Source: an archaeon GW2011_AR18
GTDB lineage: Archaea; Nanobdellota; Nanobdellia; SCGC-AAA011-G17; GW2011-AR18
Direction of reading: 5' to 3'
Assembly: GCA_000806155.1 (NCBI GenBank)
Contig: JWKX01000005.1
Location: forward strand, 1-49,030
Length of the DNA stretch: 49,030 bases
Both the position numbers and the translations under genes were made by a program. Of the stretch, positions 42,557 to 49,030 are shown piece after piece. The notes under the pieces were generated by a model. It did not search any database. It saw only the letters and a list, made by a program, of their open reading frames with translations, and was not told where the DNA came from. The stretch's first letter is position 1, and each line of letters starts with the position of its first letter.

Positions 42557-43253
42557 TCTTTACAAAAGCCTCCTCCAAAGTCTTACCATATCTTTTCTTA
42601 ATATTAGCAGGAGTATCTATTGTAATAATAGAACCTGCTTTCAATATTGCTATTTTATTGCATAACAAATCTGCTTCATCAAGATAATGAGTGCAGAAAA
42701 GAATAGATATTCCTGATTTCTGAATTTTCTTAATAACTTCCCATAAAGCCCTTCTAGATACAGGATCAACACCAGCTGTTGGTTCATCAAGATATAAAAT
42801 CTTAGGAGAGTGAATCAAAGCTATAGCAAGACTAAGACGACGTTTCATACCACCAGACAAAGAACCTGAAACAGCGTTCTCTTTAGATTCTAATTGCAAT
42901 AATTTTAATAATTCTTTATAATGTTCTTTAAACTGTCTTCTAGGAATCTGGAACAAAGAAGCAAAATATTCTAAGTTTTCATATACTGTCAATTTATGGT
43001 AAAAAGTATCATCCTGAGGAACCCAACCTATAAGTCTTTTAATCTTATTTTTCTGTTCAATATCAATATTATTAATTTTTACTTCACCAGAAGATTTATT
43101 ATGAAAACAAGTAAGAATCTTGATTAAAGTAGATTTACCAGCACCATTAGGACCAAGAATACCTAAAGTCTCATTTTCCTTAATATCAAAAGAAATACCT
43201 TTTAGAGCAATAAAACCATTATAGTCTTTTTTAAGATTCTTGACAGAGAGCAT
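42537..43253 (-). CDS. ABC transporter ATP-binding protein
   Basis: 238 aa. Walker A GPNGAGKS (34-41), Q-loop VPQDD (78-82), signature SLSGGMKRR (131-139), Walker B LYLDEP (153-158) and H-loop FCTHYLDEA. Sequence type (LDEPTAGVDPVSRRALWEVI) matches the ABC-2 exporter ATPases. Works with the overlapping permease gene. Confidence 0.93.
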   Translation of the reverse strand: MLSVKNLKKDYNGFIALKGISFDIKENETLGILGPNGAGKSTLIKILTCFHNKSSGEVKINNIDIEQKNKIKRLIGWVPQDDTFYHKLTVYENLEYFASLFQIPRRQFKEHYKELLKLLQLESKENAVSGSLSGGMKRRLSLAIALIHSPKILYLDEPTAGVDPVSRRALWEVIKKIQKSGISILFCTHYLDEADLLCNKIAILKAGSIITIDTPANIKKRYGKTLEEAFVKIVNESS

Positions 43254-43300
43254 GAACTTGAATCAGGCTTTAAAGTATATAAATTTAAGTATAATAAAAA

Positions 43301-43678
43301 TTAAGGTTTGCCAATAAATAATCTTTTAAGAGAGAATTTCTTCCAGGATTTTTCCTTAATCTTAAGCTTATGCTGGACTTCGTTCTCTAAAGCATCCATA
43401 GACTTATGAACAGACTTAGCAATATCCCAATCTCCACCCTTTTCTGTGTCTTTATTAGACTGCTTGAAAATATGTTTAGAAGATCTCAAAGTTAAATTAA
43501 TATTATATCTCTTCCTAGACTCTTTCTTTAAGACTTTAATGTAAACTGATAATTCAGAACTTTCATTCAACAACCTCGCAACTTTAGGAAAATGCTTTTC
43601 CATAATACTCTTAAGAGTAAACTGTTCATCCTTAGATAAGTCATTTAAACCAGAATAATTTATTTTACTATCAACCAT
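43301..43678 (-). CDS. HPF/RaiA-like ribosome-associated protein (tentative)
   Basis: 125 aa. The pattern of a strand SELSVYIKVLKK, strand YNINLTLRSS, a strand ending WDIAKSV, and a long helix SVHKSMDALENEVQHKLK resembles the beta-alpha-beta-beta-beta-alpha fold of hibernation factors. An N-terminal extension of about 35 residues and a basic C-terminus differ from bacterial HPF. It overlaps the hjc gene by 8 bp. The assignment rests on pattern alone. Confidence 0.5.
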   Translation of the reverse strand: MVDSKINYSGLNDLSKDEQFTLKSIMEKHFPKVARLLNESSELSVYIKVLKKESRKRYNINLTLRSSKHIFKQSNKDTEKGGDWDIAKSVHKSMDALENEVQHKLKIKEKSWKKFSLKRLFIGKP

Positions 43679-44084
43679 TTTTTAACTCCTCCTTAATCAA
43701 ATCACTGAATTTAAGACCTATAGTATTAGCTAATTCAAAAGTGACCACATGCATGTTATTTGATTTACTCTTATTTAATTGTTCTGGTCTAAGAAAGAAC
43801 CAACCTTTATTATTAAATTTAATACCAAACCAGGCTTCAGCACCGAAACGAGAAGAGAAATCTAAAATCTGCTGCACTTCATCAGGATACAAGTATTTAG
43901 AAGATGCTTTAACTGCTTTACATTCAATAGCTAACTTACGAGAAGAATTACCAGCAAGAACATCAGGATTAGGATCAGCTGTCAAACCAGAACCAGCAAC
44001 ACGAATAGCACCCCACAACTTAGTATCGTTAAACATATGAACTAATTCACGTTCTGCTGCGGATCCTTTGTTTTTTTGTCCCAT
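43671..44084 (-). CDS. hjc: Holliday junction resolvase Hjc
   Basis: 137 aa. Cuts four-way DNA junctions as a dimer. Active-site residues of the type II restriction-enzyme fold are present: Glu in KGSAAEREL (11), Asp in NPDVLAG (41), and ECK (54-56). The RVAGSG motif (28-33) and KYLYPDEVQQILDFSSRFGA follow. Archaeal Hjc usually binds PCNA. Cotranscribed with the HPF-like gene downstream. Confidence 0.92.
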   Translation of the reverse strand: MGQKNKGSAAERELVHMFNDTKLWGAIRVAGSGLTADPNPDVLAGNSSRKLAIECKAVKASSKYLYPDEVQQILDFSSRFGAEAWFGIKFNNKGWFFLRPEQLNKSKSNNMHVVTFELANTIGLKFSDLIKEELKNG

Positions 44085-44228
44085 TATAACCTCTTTATAT
44101 TATTAAAATTATTTTTGAGTTTTTATAAGTTGTGGTTAACTTTTAGATGTTTTCCATAAATATTCAAAATAATTCTTATAAGTTAATAAAAACACTAAAT
44201 TTATAATATTAAATTGTATTATAACACT

Positions 44229-44441
44229 ATGTTGACTAAAATACTGATAAATAATGAAACTTTTGAATTACTTAAGAAATACAAAGAGCAATGGAAAATG
44301 CAAACTTATGATGATGTAATTAGAAAATTTATGGCAATGAAACCTGGAAATAATGCTAAATCTTTTAGAGGATACTTAGGAAAGAATATTCCTATGAAAG
44401 AAATATTAAAAGATTTAAGAGATAAAAAAGACAGATACTAA
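44229..44441 (+). CDS. Antitoxin-like small protein
   Basis: 70 aa from the ATG at 44229 (a TTG at 44214 is possible but unlikely). The N-terminus MLTKILINNETFELLKKYKE has the beta-helix pattern of ribbon-helix-helix proteins, and TYDDVIRKFM is typical of VapB-type archaeal antitoxins. The C-terminal part could wrap a toxin, but no PIN-domain gene follows. It may be an orphan antitoxin or a plain regulator. Confidence 0.55.
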   Translation: MLTKILINNETFELLKKYKEQWKMQTYDDVIRKFMAMKPGNNAKSFRGYLGKNIPMKEILKDLRDKKDRY

Positions 44442-44476
44442 TCCATCTAGAAAATGTAAGAATAATAAAAAAATAA

Positions 44477-44659
44477 TCATAAATCATGCCTATAACTAAT
44501 AATCCCAATAATAAAAAATATTATAGCCCCAATAATACTTAATTTGAATCTCAGACTCTCAATATCAGAAGTTAAAATAAAATATAAACATATGATGAAT
44601 ATAATTAAACATGTAAACCAAAAGTAAGGAGAATACAGCAGATCAAATAAATCATCCAT
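44477..44659 (-). CDS. Small membrane protein, 60 aa
   Basis: Two hydrophobic helices (about 11-29 and 39-55) separated by SDIESLRFKL. Downstream and convergent to the antitoxin-like gene. No family recognised; small size and lack of coupled neighbours leave some doubt. Confidence 0.4.
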   Translation of the reverse strand: MDDLFDLLYSPYFWFTCLIIFIICLYFILTSDIESLRFKLSIIGAIIFFIIGIISYRHDL

Positions 44660-44726
44660 ATTAATTGTTTAACTTTTTAATTTAAAAACTTTATGATAAA
44701 TATTAATAAAAAAATAAAAACTAGAG

Positions 44727-44897
44727 TTATAAGTCTCTAGGCTGAATTGTTGATCTTTTATTCTCTTTAGCTCTCTCACAAGCTTTTTGTATTAATTTTT
44801 CAACTTCAACACTCAAAGCGTCAGCGAAATCACCTGAAACATTCATATCCTTAGCTACGTCTTTTATCTTGCTCCTAACAACTAATAATTCACTCAT
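44727..44897 (-). CDS. Histone-fold protein (DUF1931-like), 56 aa
   Basis: ATG at 44897, TAA at 44727-44729. Reads MSELLVVRSKIKDVAKDMNV, then SGDFADALSVEVEKLIQKAC and ERAKENKRSTIQPRDL. The pattern of a short helix, a long central helix and a PRDL-type end is a single histone-fold unit close to archaeal DUF1931 proteins. The start has a strong Shine-Dalgarno (GGAGGAG ending about 6 nt before ATG), unlike most genes here. DUF1931 proteins are linked to DNA binding, but canonical histone residues should be checked. Confidence 0.8.
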   Translation of the reverse strand: MSELLVVRSKIKDVAKDMNVSGDFADALSVEVEKLIQKACERAKENKRSTIQPRDL

Positions 44898-44989
44898 TTT
44901 ATCTCCTCCATAATATTATAAAAAAATACATTTTAGACTATTTATAAAGTTTTAGATGTTGTTTCTAAAGAGTTAATATAAAAAATTAA

Positions 44990-46570
44990 TTAATAATTCT
45001 TAAGAAGATTAACAACTCTCTTAGAGCCAATAATATTAATGAAACTAGCTAATTTAGGACCTTTCTCTTTACTTATTAAGATTCTATAGACTAAATTGAA
45101 AAAACCTTTAATATCAAGAGAAGATTCTTTCATAATATTATAAAACTCATTATGCAATTCTTCATCTGAAATTTTTTTTGATTCTAAAACATTAATCAAT
45201 AATTTAACAGCTTTCTTTTCATTATCATCTAAATTAATCTTAGGAGATTCTGAATTAATCTTAAACTTGAATTCATCAGGAGAATATTTTTCAAGCCAAT
45301 TAGCAACACATTTAGTCCTGTTAATTACTCTAGATTTATCAAATTCATTATGGATAGCATCCTTAAAATAATCATGAACTTTATTTAAATCAAATTCGTA
45401 AACTTGTATTAAATTAATCAGATGCCTAATAGTAGGCTGAATAGGAAGAACTTTAGGAAGTTTCATGCAAGATAATTCATACATCCTTTTTTCTTTTTCT
45501 ACTAAATCTTCAGACATCTTAGAAATATCTTCCTTATTGAAATAAATTCTTTCATTCTTATCAAACTCTTCATATAAGTTAAGAACATCAAGATCAAAAG
45601 ATATAGCGAACTCACTATTAGGACGAGTACTTGCGAATAACCACCTAACTATCTCTGGTTCGTAAACTTCAAGAACATTGTTTAAAGTAATCACGTCACC
45701 TTTGGAACTAGAAATTTTACCACCTTTACCTTTAATTGAGATAAAATCATACATAACATATAAAGGAGCCTGCCAGTTGTAAATCTTGACAATGTCCTTA
45801 GCAGTATCAAAAGAACCACCAACAGTAGAGTGATCTTTTCCACCAGGTTCGAAATCAATTTTTTCATAATACCACCGATATGGCCAGTCCACACGCCACA
45901 CTAATTTAATGATACCTTTCTTTCTAAAATCAAAAGAATCTTCGTGATTACATAAATTGCATTTATAAGAAACTGAATAATTATTATCATAACTAGTAAT
46001 TTTAGTATCATCTCTATTACATTTTTCACAAAAAATAGATGCAGGATACCAATCACTTTCCAAAGGTTCTTCTCTGTATTTATCAAGAATATCCATAATC
46101 TTTCTTCTATTCTGCAAAGCAATCTTAATACCCTCAGCATAATCACAATTCCTATATTTCTTAGCTTGATGAATGAACTCTACTTTAATCCCCACACTAG
46201 GTAGACTTTCTTCAAATTCTTTTTCATGATGTTCAGCGTAAGAAGAATGACAACCAAAAGTATCTGGAGTATCAACAATAGGTTTTCTAAGATATTCATT
46301 TAAAATCTCCTGCTTAGGCATATTCTTAGGAACTTTCCTGAAAACATCATAATCATCCCAGGAATAAATAAAACGAACATTCTTTTTTTTATCTTTCAAA
46401 GCCCTAACAACTAAATCAGTAGTTATAACCTCACGAAAATTACCAATATGAACAGTACCTGAAGGAGTAATACCTGAAGCACAGGCATAAGAATCTTTAT
46501 CATGATTTTTAATAATATTTTCAGCTGCTAAATCAGCCCAATGGATCTCCTTAGATGTCTTTTCCATCAA
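44990..46570 (-). CDS. lysS: Lysyl-tRNA synthetase, class I
   Basis: 526 aa. The archaeal-type class I LysRS, unrelated in fold to the common class II enzyme. HIGH-equivalent HIGN (41-44), KMSKS-equivalent KISSSKG (285-291), zinc ligands CEKC (181-184) and CNLC (204-207), and a C-terminal alpha-helix cage. Start at 46570 or the next codon (46567). A minus-strand AATTATAATTC box lies just upstream. Confidence 0.97.
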   Translation of the reverse strand: MMEKTSKEIHWADLAAENIIKNHDKDSYACASGITPSGTVHIGNFREVITTDLVVRALKDKKKNVRFIYSWDDYDVFRKVPKNMPKQEILNEYLRKPIVDTPDTFGCHSSYAEHHEKEFEESLPSVGIKVEFIHQAKKYRNCDYAEGIKIALQNRRKIMDILDKYREEPLESDWYPASIFCEKCNRDDTKITSYDNNYSVSYKCNLCNHEDSFDFRKKGIIKLVWRVDWPYRWYYEKIDFEPGGKDHSTVGGSFDTAKDIVKIYNWQAPLYVMYDFISIKGKGGKISSSKGDVITLNNVLEVYEPEIVRWLFASTRPNSEFAISFDLDVLNLYEEFDKNERIYFNKEDISKMSEDLVEKEKRMYELSCMKLPKVLPIQPTIRHLINLIQVYEFDLNKVHDYFKDAIHNEFDKSRVINRTKCVANWLEKYSPDEFKFKINSESPKINLDDNEKKAVKLLINVLESKKISDEELHNEFYNIMKESSLDIKGFFNLVYRILISKEKGPKLASFINIIGSKRVVNLLKNY

Positions 46571-46602
46571 GCAAATGAATTATAATTATATAAAAAGCTT
46601 TC

Positions 46603-46929
46603 TTGAATAAAAATTCTCGAAAATCCGAAAGATTTACGGAAAATTCTACTAAAGAGAATTTGGATTTTATATTTAATGATAAACTAGGAAGAACACTAAT
46701 CTTACCTCACGAAAGAATAAAACATATCTATAAACATCCAGAAATGCAGAATAAACTATATTTAGTTGAAATAACTATAAAAGAAACAGATTTTATAGAA
46801 GAAGATTTAAATAGAAGCAAAATAATATACTACTATAAATATTTTAAAGAATATAGAAGAGATGTTATGGTTGTTGTTAAGATTAATAGTCATGGGAAAA
46901 TATTAACTGCTTACATGGTGGAAAAATGA
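46603..46929 (+). CDS. BECR-fold nuclease-like protein (possible toxin)
   Basis: Up to 108 aa. GRTLILPHERIKHIYKHPEM followed by VEITIKETDFI, and KYFKEYRRDVMVVVKIN, is the pattern of the barnase-EndoU-ColicinE5/RelE-like (PBECR2/DUF4258-type) RNases; the HIxxHPE His residues are candidate catalytic groups. It is coupled (ATGA overlap) to a DUF2283 gene, the usual antitoxin-like partner. No ATG opens the frame: TTG at 46603 or 46660; the TATA box near 46585-46593 puts transcription start near 46615, favouring 46660. Toxin activity is inferred. Confidence 0.6.
   Translation: MNKNSRKSERFTENSTKENLDFIFNDKLGRTLILPHERIKHIYKHPEMQNKLYLVEITIKETDFIEEDLNRSKIIYYYKYFKEYRRDVMVVVKINSHGKILTAYMVEK
46613..46646 (+). 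repeat. Dispersed intergenic motif, copy 6
   Basis: ATCCGAAAGATTTACGGAAA at about 46623-46642: a palindromic variant in which TCCG pairs with CGGA. It overlaps the most upstream possible start of the BECR-like gene, another reason to prefer the later TTG. Confidence 0.5.
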
Positions 46930-47147
46930 AAAATAAAATAATATTATATTATGATGAAGAAGGAGATTATTTAGAATTAAGTATAGGGAAAATTGAAAAA
47001 GGATATTTTAAAAAAATTAAGAAAGACTGTTTTAAGAGAATAGATGAAAAAACTGGAAAGGTTGTTGGGTATACAATCTTTAATTTTACAAAGAAAGATG
47101 GATTTAACGAAATAGAATTACCATTAACAAAAGAAATTGCTGGATGA
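46926..47147 (+). CDS. DUF2283 protein 2 (antitoxin-like)
   Basis: 73 aa. Begins MKNKIILYYDEEGDYLELSI and ends VVGYTIFNF, then NEIELPLTKE: DUF2283. Coupled to the BECR-like gene by an ATGA overlap. It is close to the third copy at 47300 (same start and ending), indicating duplication. Confidence 0.75.
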   Translation: MKNKIILYYDEEGDYLELSIGKIEKGYFKKIKKDCFKRIDEKTGKVVGYTIFNFTKKDGFNEIELPLTKEIAG

Positions 47148-47150
47148 AAA

Positions 47151-47303
47151 ATGGAAAAATCAAAGATTTCAAAAGAAATGAAAAAACATAATATCAGCGA
47201 AAAAGATATGAAGAAACATAATATAACTCCAGATGATATAAAAAAATTTAAAAAATCAATAAAAGGATATGAAAAATTGTTAGAAGCAATTGGAAGATTA
47301 TGA
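47151..47303 (+). CDS. Small lysine-rich helical protein, 50 aa
   Basis: ATG at 47151, stop TGA overlapping the next ATG. Contains a tandem repeat (MKKHNISEKD, MKKHNITPDD) and a final helix YEKLLEAIGRL. Its coupled place between the two DUF2283 genes argues for translation. Possibly a third component of the toxin-antitoxin module. Confidence 0.6.
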   Translation: MEKSKISKEMKKHNISEKDMKKHNITPDDIKKFKKSIKGYEKLLEAIGRL

Positions 47304-47524
47304 AAAATAAAAAAATGATAATACATTATGATGAAGAAGGAGATTATTTAGAAATAACCTTAAAAAAATCTAAAGATACATATTTTAATGAATTAAAAAA
47401 AGATTGTGCACAAATAATAGATCAAAAGTCTGGTGAAATTGTTGGTTATGCTGTATTTAATTTTAGAAAAAGAAAAAATTCTATTGACGTAGAGTTTCCA
47501 ATAACAAAAGAAATGGTTGCCTAA
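47300..47524 (+). CDS. DUF2283 protein 3 (antitoxin-like)
   Basis: 74 aa. MKNKKMIIHYDEEGDYLEIT start and IVGYAVFNFRKR ending: DUF2283, a diverged duplicate of the copy at 46926. Last gene of the four-gene operon. Ends 1 bp from the convergent THUMP methyltransferase gene. Confidence 0.75.
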   Translation: MKNKKMIIHYDEEGDYLEITLKKSKDTYFNELKKDCAQIIDQKSGEIVGYAVFNFRKRKNSIDVEFPITKEMVA

Positions 47525-47525
47525 A

Positions 47526-48620
47526 TTATTTCTTAAAAATCATAATATAAAATCTAGAATTGCCCATTGTAATAGGAACTTCTTTTATCTTCTTGAGTTT
47601 ATATTCATTAGAGTATTTTTCAATTAAATCTTTTTTTGGAGTCAATAATGTAATTGTTCCTGATTTTTTTAGAATGTACTCAGAATTATAGAAAAATTCT
47701 TTGTAAATCTTTTCAAGACTCTTTTCAGGAAGATTATTTGATGGATATATAGGAAATGTAATAATCTTATCAATAGACTTTTCTTTATATTTAGTGTCTA
47801 ACCATTCAATCTCTAATCTTGTGAAATTAATATATTTATTAACAGCGGCAATCTTTGCATTAATCTCTGCAGCTCTTAAATTATTCTGAAGATTATCAGA
47901 ACAGACAATAGAGGGGTTTTTTAATTCTTTTATTTTATCTTTAAAACTTACTTTGAATAATTTATTGAATAATAATTTTTCTTTAATATTAACACAATTT
48001 GGGATGTTCTTAAAAAATAAAACAGCTTCAATAAGAATCTCACCAGAACGAGAGAAAGGATCTAGGATAGAATCTTCTGGAGAAGCATCTGAAAGTCTTA
48101 ACATTGAATATGCAACAACAGGATTAATAGAAGATGCTAATAACTTAATCCTATATTCCCTCTTAGATAATTTAATTCCTGTAAAGTCAATTCCAATAAA
48201 ACAATTATTATCAATAATCTCCAAGAAAACAGTTGTTTTAGCATCATCTAAATCTGCTTTAATACCAAATTTCTTAGCAATGAATTCACCAATATTCCTC
48301 TCAATATCCTGAGAATTAAAACCATGAGCCCCATTACGTTCACAACGAACAACAAAAGTATCATCAAGATATGGGAATTCTAAATCTTTAATATTATCGA
48401 GAATATCATCAATATCATTGAAAGTAAAATGTTTTAGTAATAAAAAAGCTCTGACAATACTTCTAGATCTATAAATAAATTCAGCTAAATCTTTTTCTGC
48501 TTTAACATTAAATGATATGCATCCTTTGTAAATAACTTCTGATTTTAGTTTAAGAATTTCTTTAATGTCTAATTGAGTAATGTTTTCTAAACCTTCAAGA
48601 GTAACTGCTAAAGCTTTCAT
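47526..48620 (-). CDS. THUMP-domain RNA methyltransferase-like protein with altered catalytic motif
   Basis: 364 aa. THUMP domain at about 40-150, then a Rossmann methyltransferase domain with motif I-like DPFSRSGEIL (187-196; usual DP-x-CGSGTIL). Motif IV, usually [N/D]PP[Y/F], reads FPIYP (289-293), so the Asn/Asp that contacts the target amino group is missing. Family members (Trm14, TrmG10/Trm11) methylate tRNA guanine N2; here catalysis may be changed or lost. The 3' part of the operon with acylphosphatase overlaps by 4 bp. Confidence 0.8.
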   Translation of the reverse strand: MKALAVTLEGLENITQLDIKEILKLKSEVIYKGCISFNVKAEKDLAEFIYRSRSIVRAFLLLKHFTFNDIDDILDNIKDLEFPYLDDTFVVRCERNGAHGFNSQDIERNIGEFIAKKFGIKADLDDAKTTVFLEIIDNNCFIGIDFTGIKLSKREYRIKLLASSINPVVAYSMLRLSDASPEDSILDPFSRSGEILIEAVLFFKNIPNCVNIKEKLLFNKLFKVSFKDKIKELKNPSIVCSDNLQNNLRAAEINAKIAAVNKYINFTRLEIEWLDTKYKEKSIDKIITFPIYPSNNLPEKSLEKIYKEFFYNSEYILKKSGTITLLTPKKDLIEKYSNEYKLKKIKEVPITMGNSRFYIMIFKK

Positions 48621-48886
48621 TTCACTCTAAATGTATTAAACTCATTTTTATAAACTTGTTCATCAATCTGGATGTTCTCAACTTTAGCATCTTTAGGACC
48701 TACTCTACAGAATTCAATCAATCTTCTTATCATAATATCATGTCCTTCAACTAATACTTCTACTTTCTTATCTTCAGTATTCTTAGTATAGCCTTTAAGG
48801 TTTAATTCAGAAGCTTTGTCTTTAATAAAAGCCCTAAATAAAACACCATTAACCTTTCCTGATATTGTTAATTTAACACGACGCAT
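48617..48886 (-). CDS. acyP: Acylphosphatase
   Basis: 89 aa, normal length. Hydrolyses carboxyl-phosphate bonds. The phosphate-binding loop is GKVNGVLFR (10-18) with catalytic Arg 18, and Asn 36 in GYTKN is present. Starts 31 bp from a TATA box (TTTATATAA, about 48909-48917), leaderless. Coupled to the THUMP gene. Confidence 0.92.
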   Translation of the reverse strand: MRRVKLTISGKVNGVLFRAFIKDKASELNLKGYTKNTEDKKVEVLVEGHDIMIRRLIEFCRVGPKDAKVENIQIDEQVYKNEFNTFRVK

Positions 48887-48934
48887 AAAATAATCTAATT
48901 ACAACGCTTATATAAAACTAACTTCTAATTTGGC

Positions 48935-49030
48935 TTAGTTGAAAGTCTCTTGATTTATTAGTGATATATTGTGGGCTATTGCTCTACAATATATCTCTGC
49001 TCTTTGGCTTACAAGAGACTTGGACAGAAC
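48935..49030 (+). ncRNA. Candidate structured RNA, cut by window edge
   Basis: No ORF. Two nested perfect stems: AAGTCTCTTG (48943-48952) with CAAGAGACTT (49012-49021), and GATATATTGT (48963-48972) with ACAATATATC (48986-48995). The interior loop is asymmetric (10 and 16 nt), the end loop about 13 nt. The palindromic TATA box near 48909-48917 also reads on the plus strand and would start transcription near 48940. Nothing matches tRNA, 5S, SRP or RNase P RNA. An ACA trinucleotide (49024-49026) just 3' of the outer stem recalls H/ACA RNAs, but spacing does not fit. Identity unknown. Confidence 0.5.

Noticed and set aside
48935-49030. H/ACA guide RNA
   Set aside because: The upper stem ends about 28 nt before the ACA, but archaeal H/ACA RNAs need about 14-16 nt from pocket to ACA, and no K-turn was seen in the end loop.
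1-49030. tRNA, rRNA, CRISPR arrays, insertion sequences, DGR reverse transcriptase or template repeat
   Set aside because: No T-arm-like GTTCRA in a cloverleaf setting, no regular repeat-spacer arrays, no transposase, no reverse transcriptase motif and no second CGTAAC-containing tract beyond the two VRs were found by eye on either strand.

Overview
The window is about 49 kb of very AT-rich archaeal DNA, densely packed with genes. Most monocistronic genes have a TATA box about 25-35 bp before the start codon and essentially no leader, and operon genes are joined by ATGA-type overlaps. Gene content is archaeal: an S10/spc-type ribosomal protein superoperon with archaeal-only proteins (eS4, eL32, eL19, eL34, eL14), aIF1, PAN, prefoldin, Hef-type helicase and nuclease, Hjc and class I LysRS. 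Three traits point to a DPANN archaeon (Pacearchaeota/Woesearchaeota/Nanoarchaeota type): a small-subunit primase carrying the Fe-S domain of the large subunit in one chain, loss of adk and cmk from the usual ribosomal neighbourhood, and many short proteins of unknown function. The lineage is inferred from gene content only.

Layout. 1-8.9 kb: topoisomerase I (cut by the window edge), metallophosphoesterase, an NtrC-like AAA+ regulator with a degenerate sigma-54 contact motif, SerRS, a winged-helix regulator, small membrane proteins, DinB, a Hef split into separate helicase and nuclease genes, and ThpR. 8.9-13.8 kb: PAN, diversity-generating-retroelement (DGR) target 1, a membrane-anchored OB-fold protein, two tandem helical-repeat proteins and a TctA-family membrane protein. 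13.8-27.3 kb: ribosomal superoperon uL3 to SecY, with a visibly broken rpl23 and a Yip1-like membrane gene inserted between uL30 and uL15. 27.3-30.9 kb: DGR target 2, hicBA and a DUF2283 gene sit where adk would be expected; then an EMC3-like protein, eL34, eL14, a zinc ribbon and prefoldin alpha. 30.9-43.3 kb: S-layer-like protein, fused primase, a HEAT protein and a coiled-coil protein of unknown role, a small kinase, and a surface/secretion cluster ending in an ABC exporter. 43.3-49 kb: HPF-like protein, Hjc, an antitoxin-like gene, a histone-fold protein, LysRS-I, a possible toxin gene with two DUF2283 genes, a THUMP methyltransferase, acylphosphatase, and a structured RNA candidate at the edge.

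The most notable system is a pair of dispersed DGR target genes (10119-10781 and 27337-28029). Each has an 87-bp, locally GC-rich 3' segment. The two segments align without gaps. They differ mainly at first and second codon positions, often where one copy carries A, and they encode the C-terminal signature of a C-type-lectin variable domain. Both genes share nearly the same promoter at the same spacing. No reverse transcriptase or template repeat was found in the window, so the retroelement must act from elsewhere. Second is rpl23: N- and C-terminal parts are present in different frames with the middle missing. Third is a bacterial-enhancer-binding-protein-like AAA+ regulator in an archaeon, where sigma-54 is not expected.
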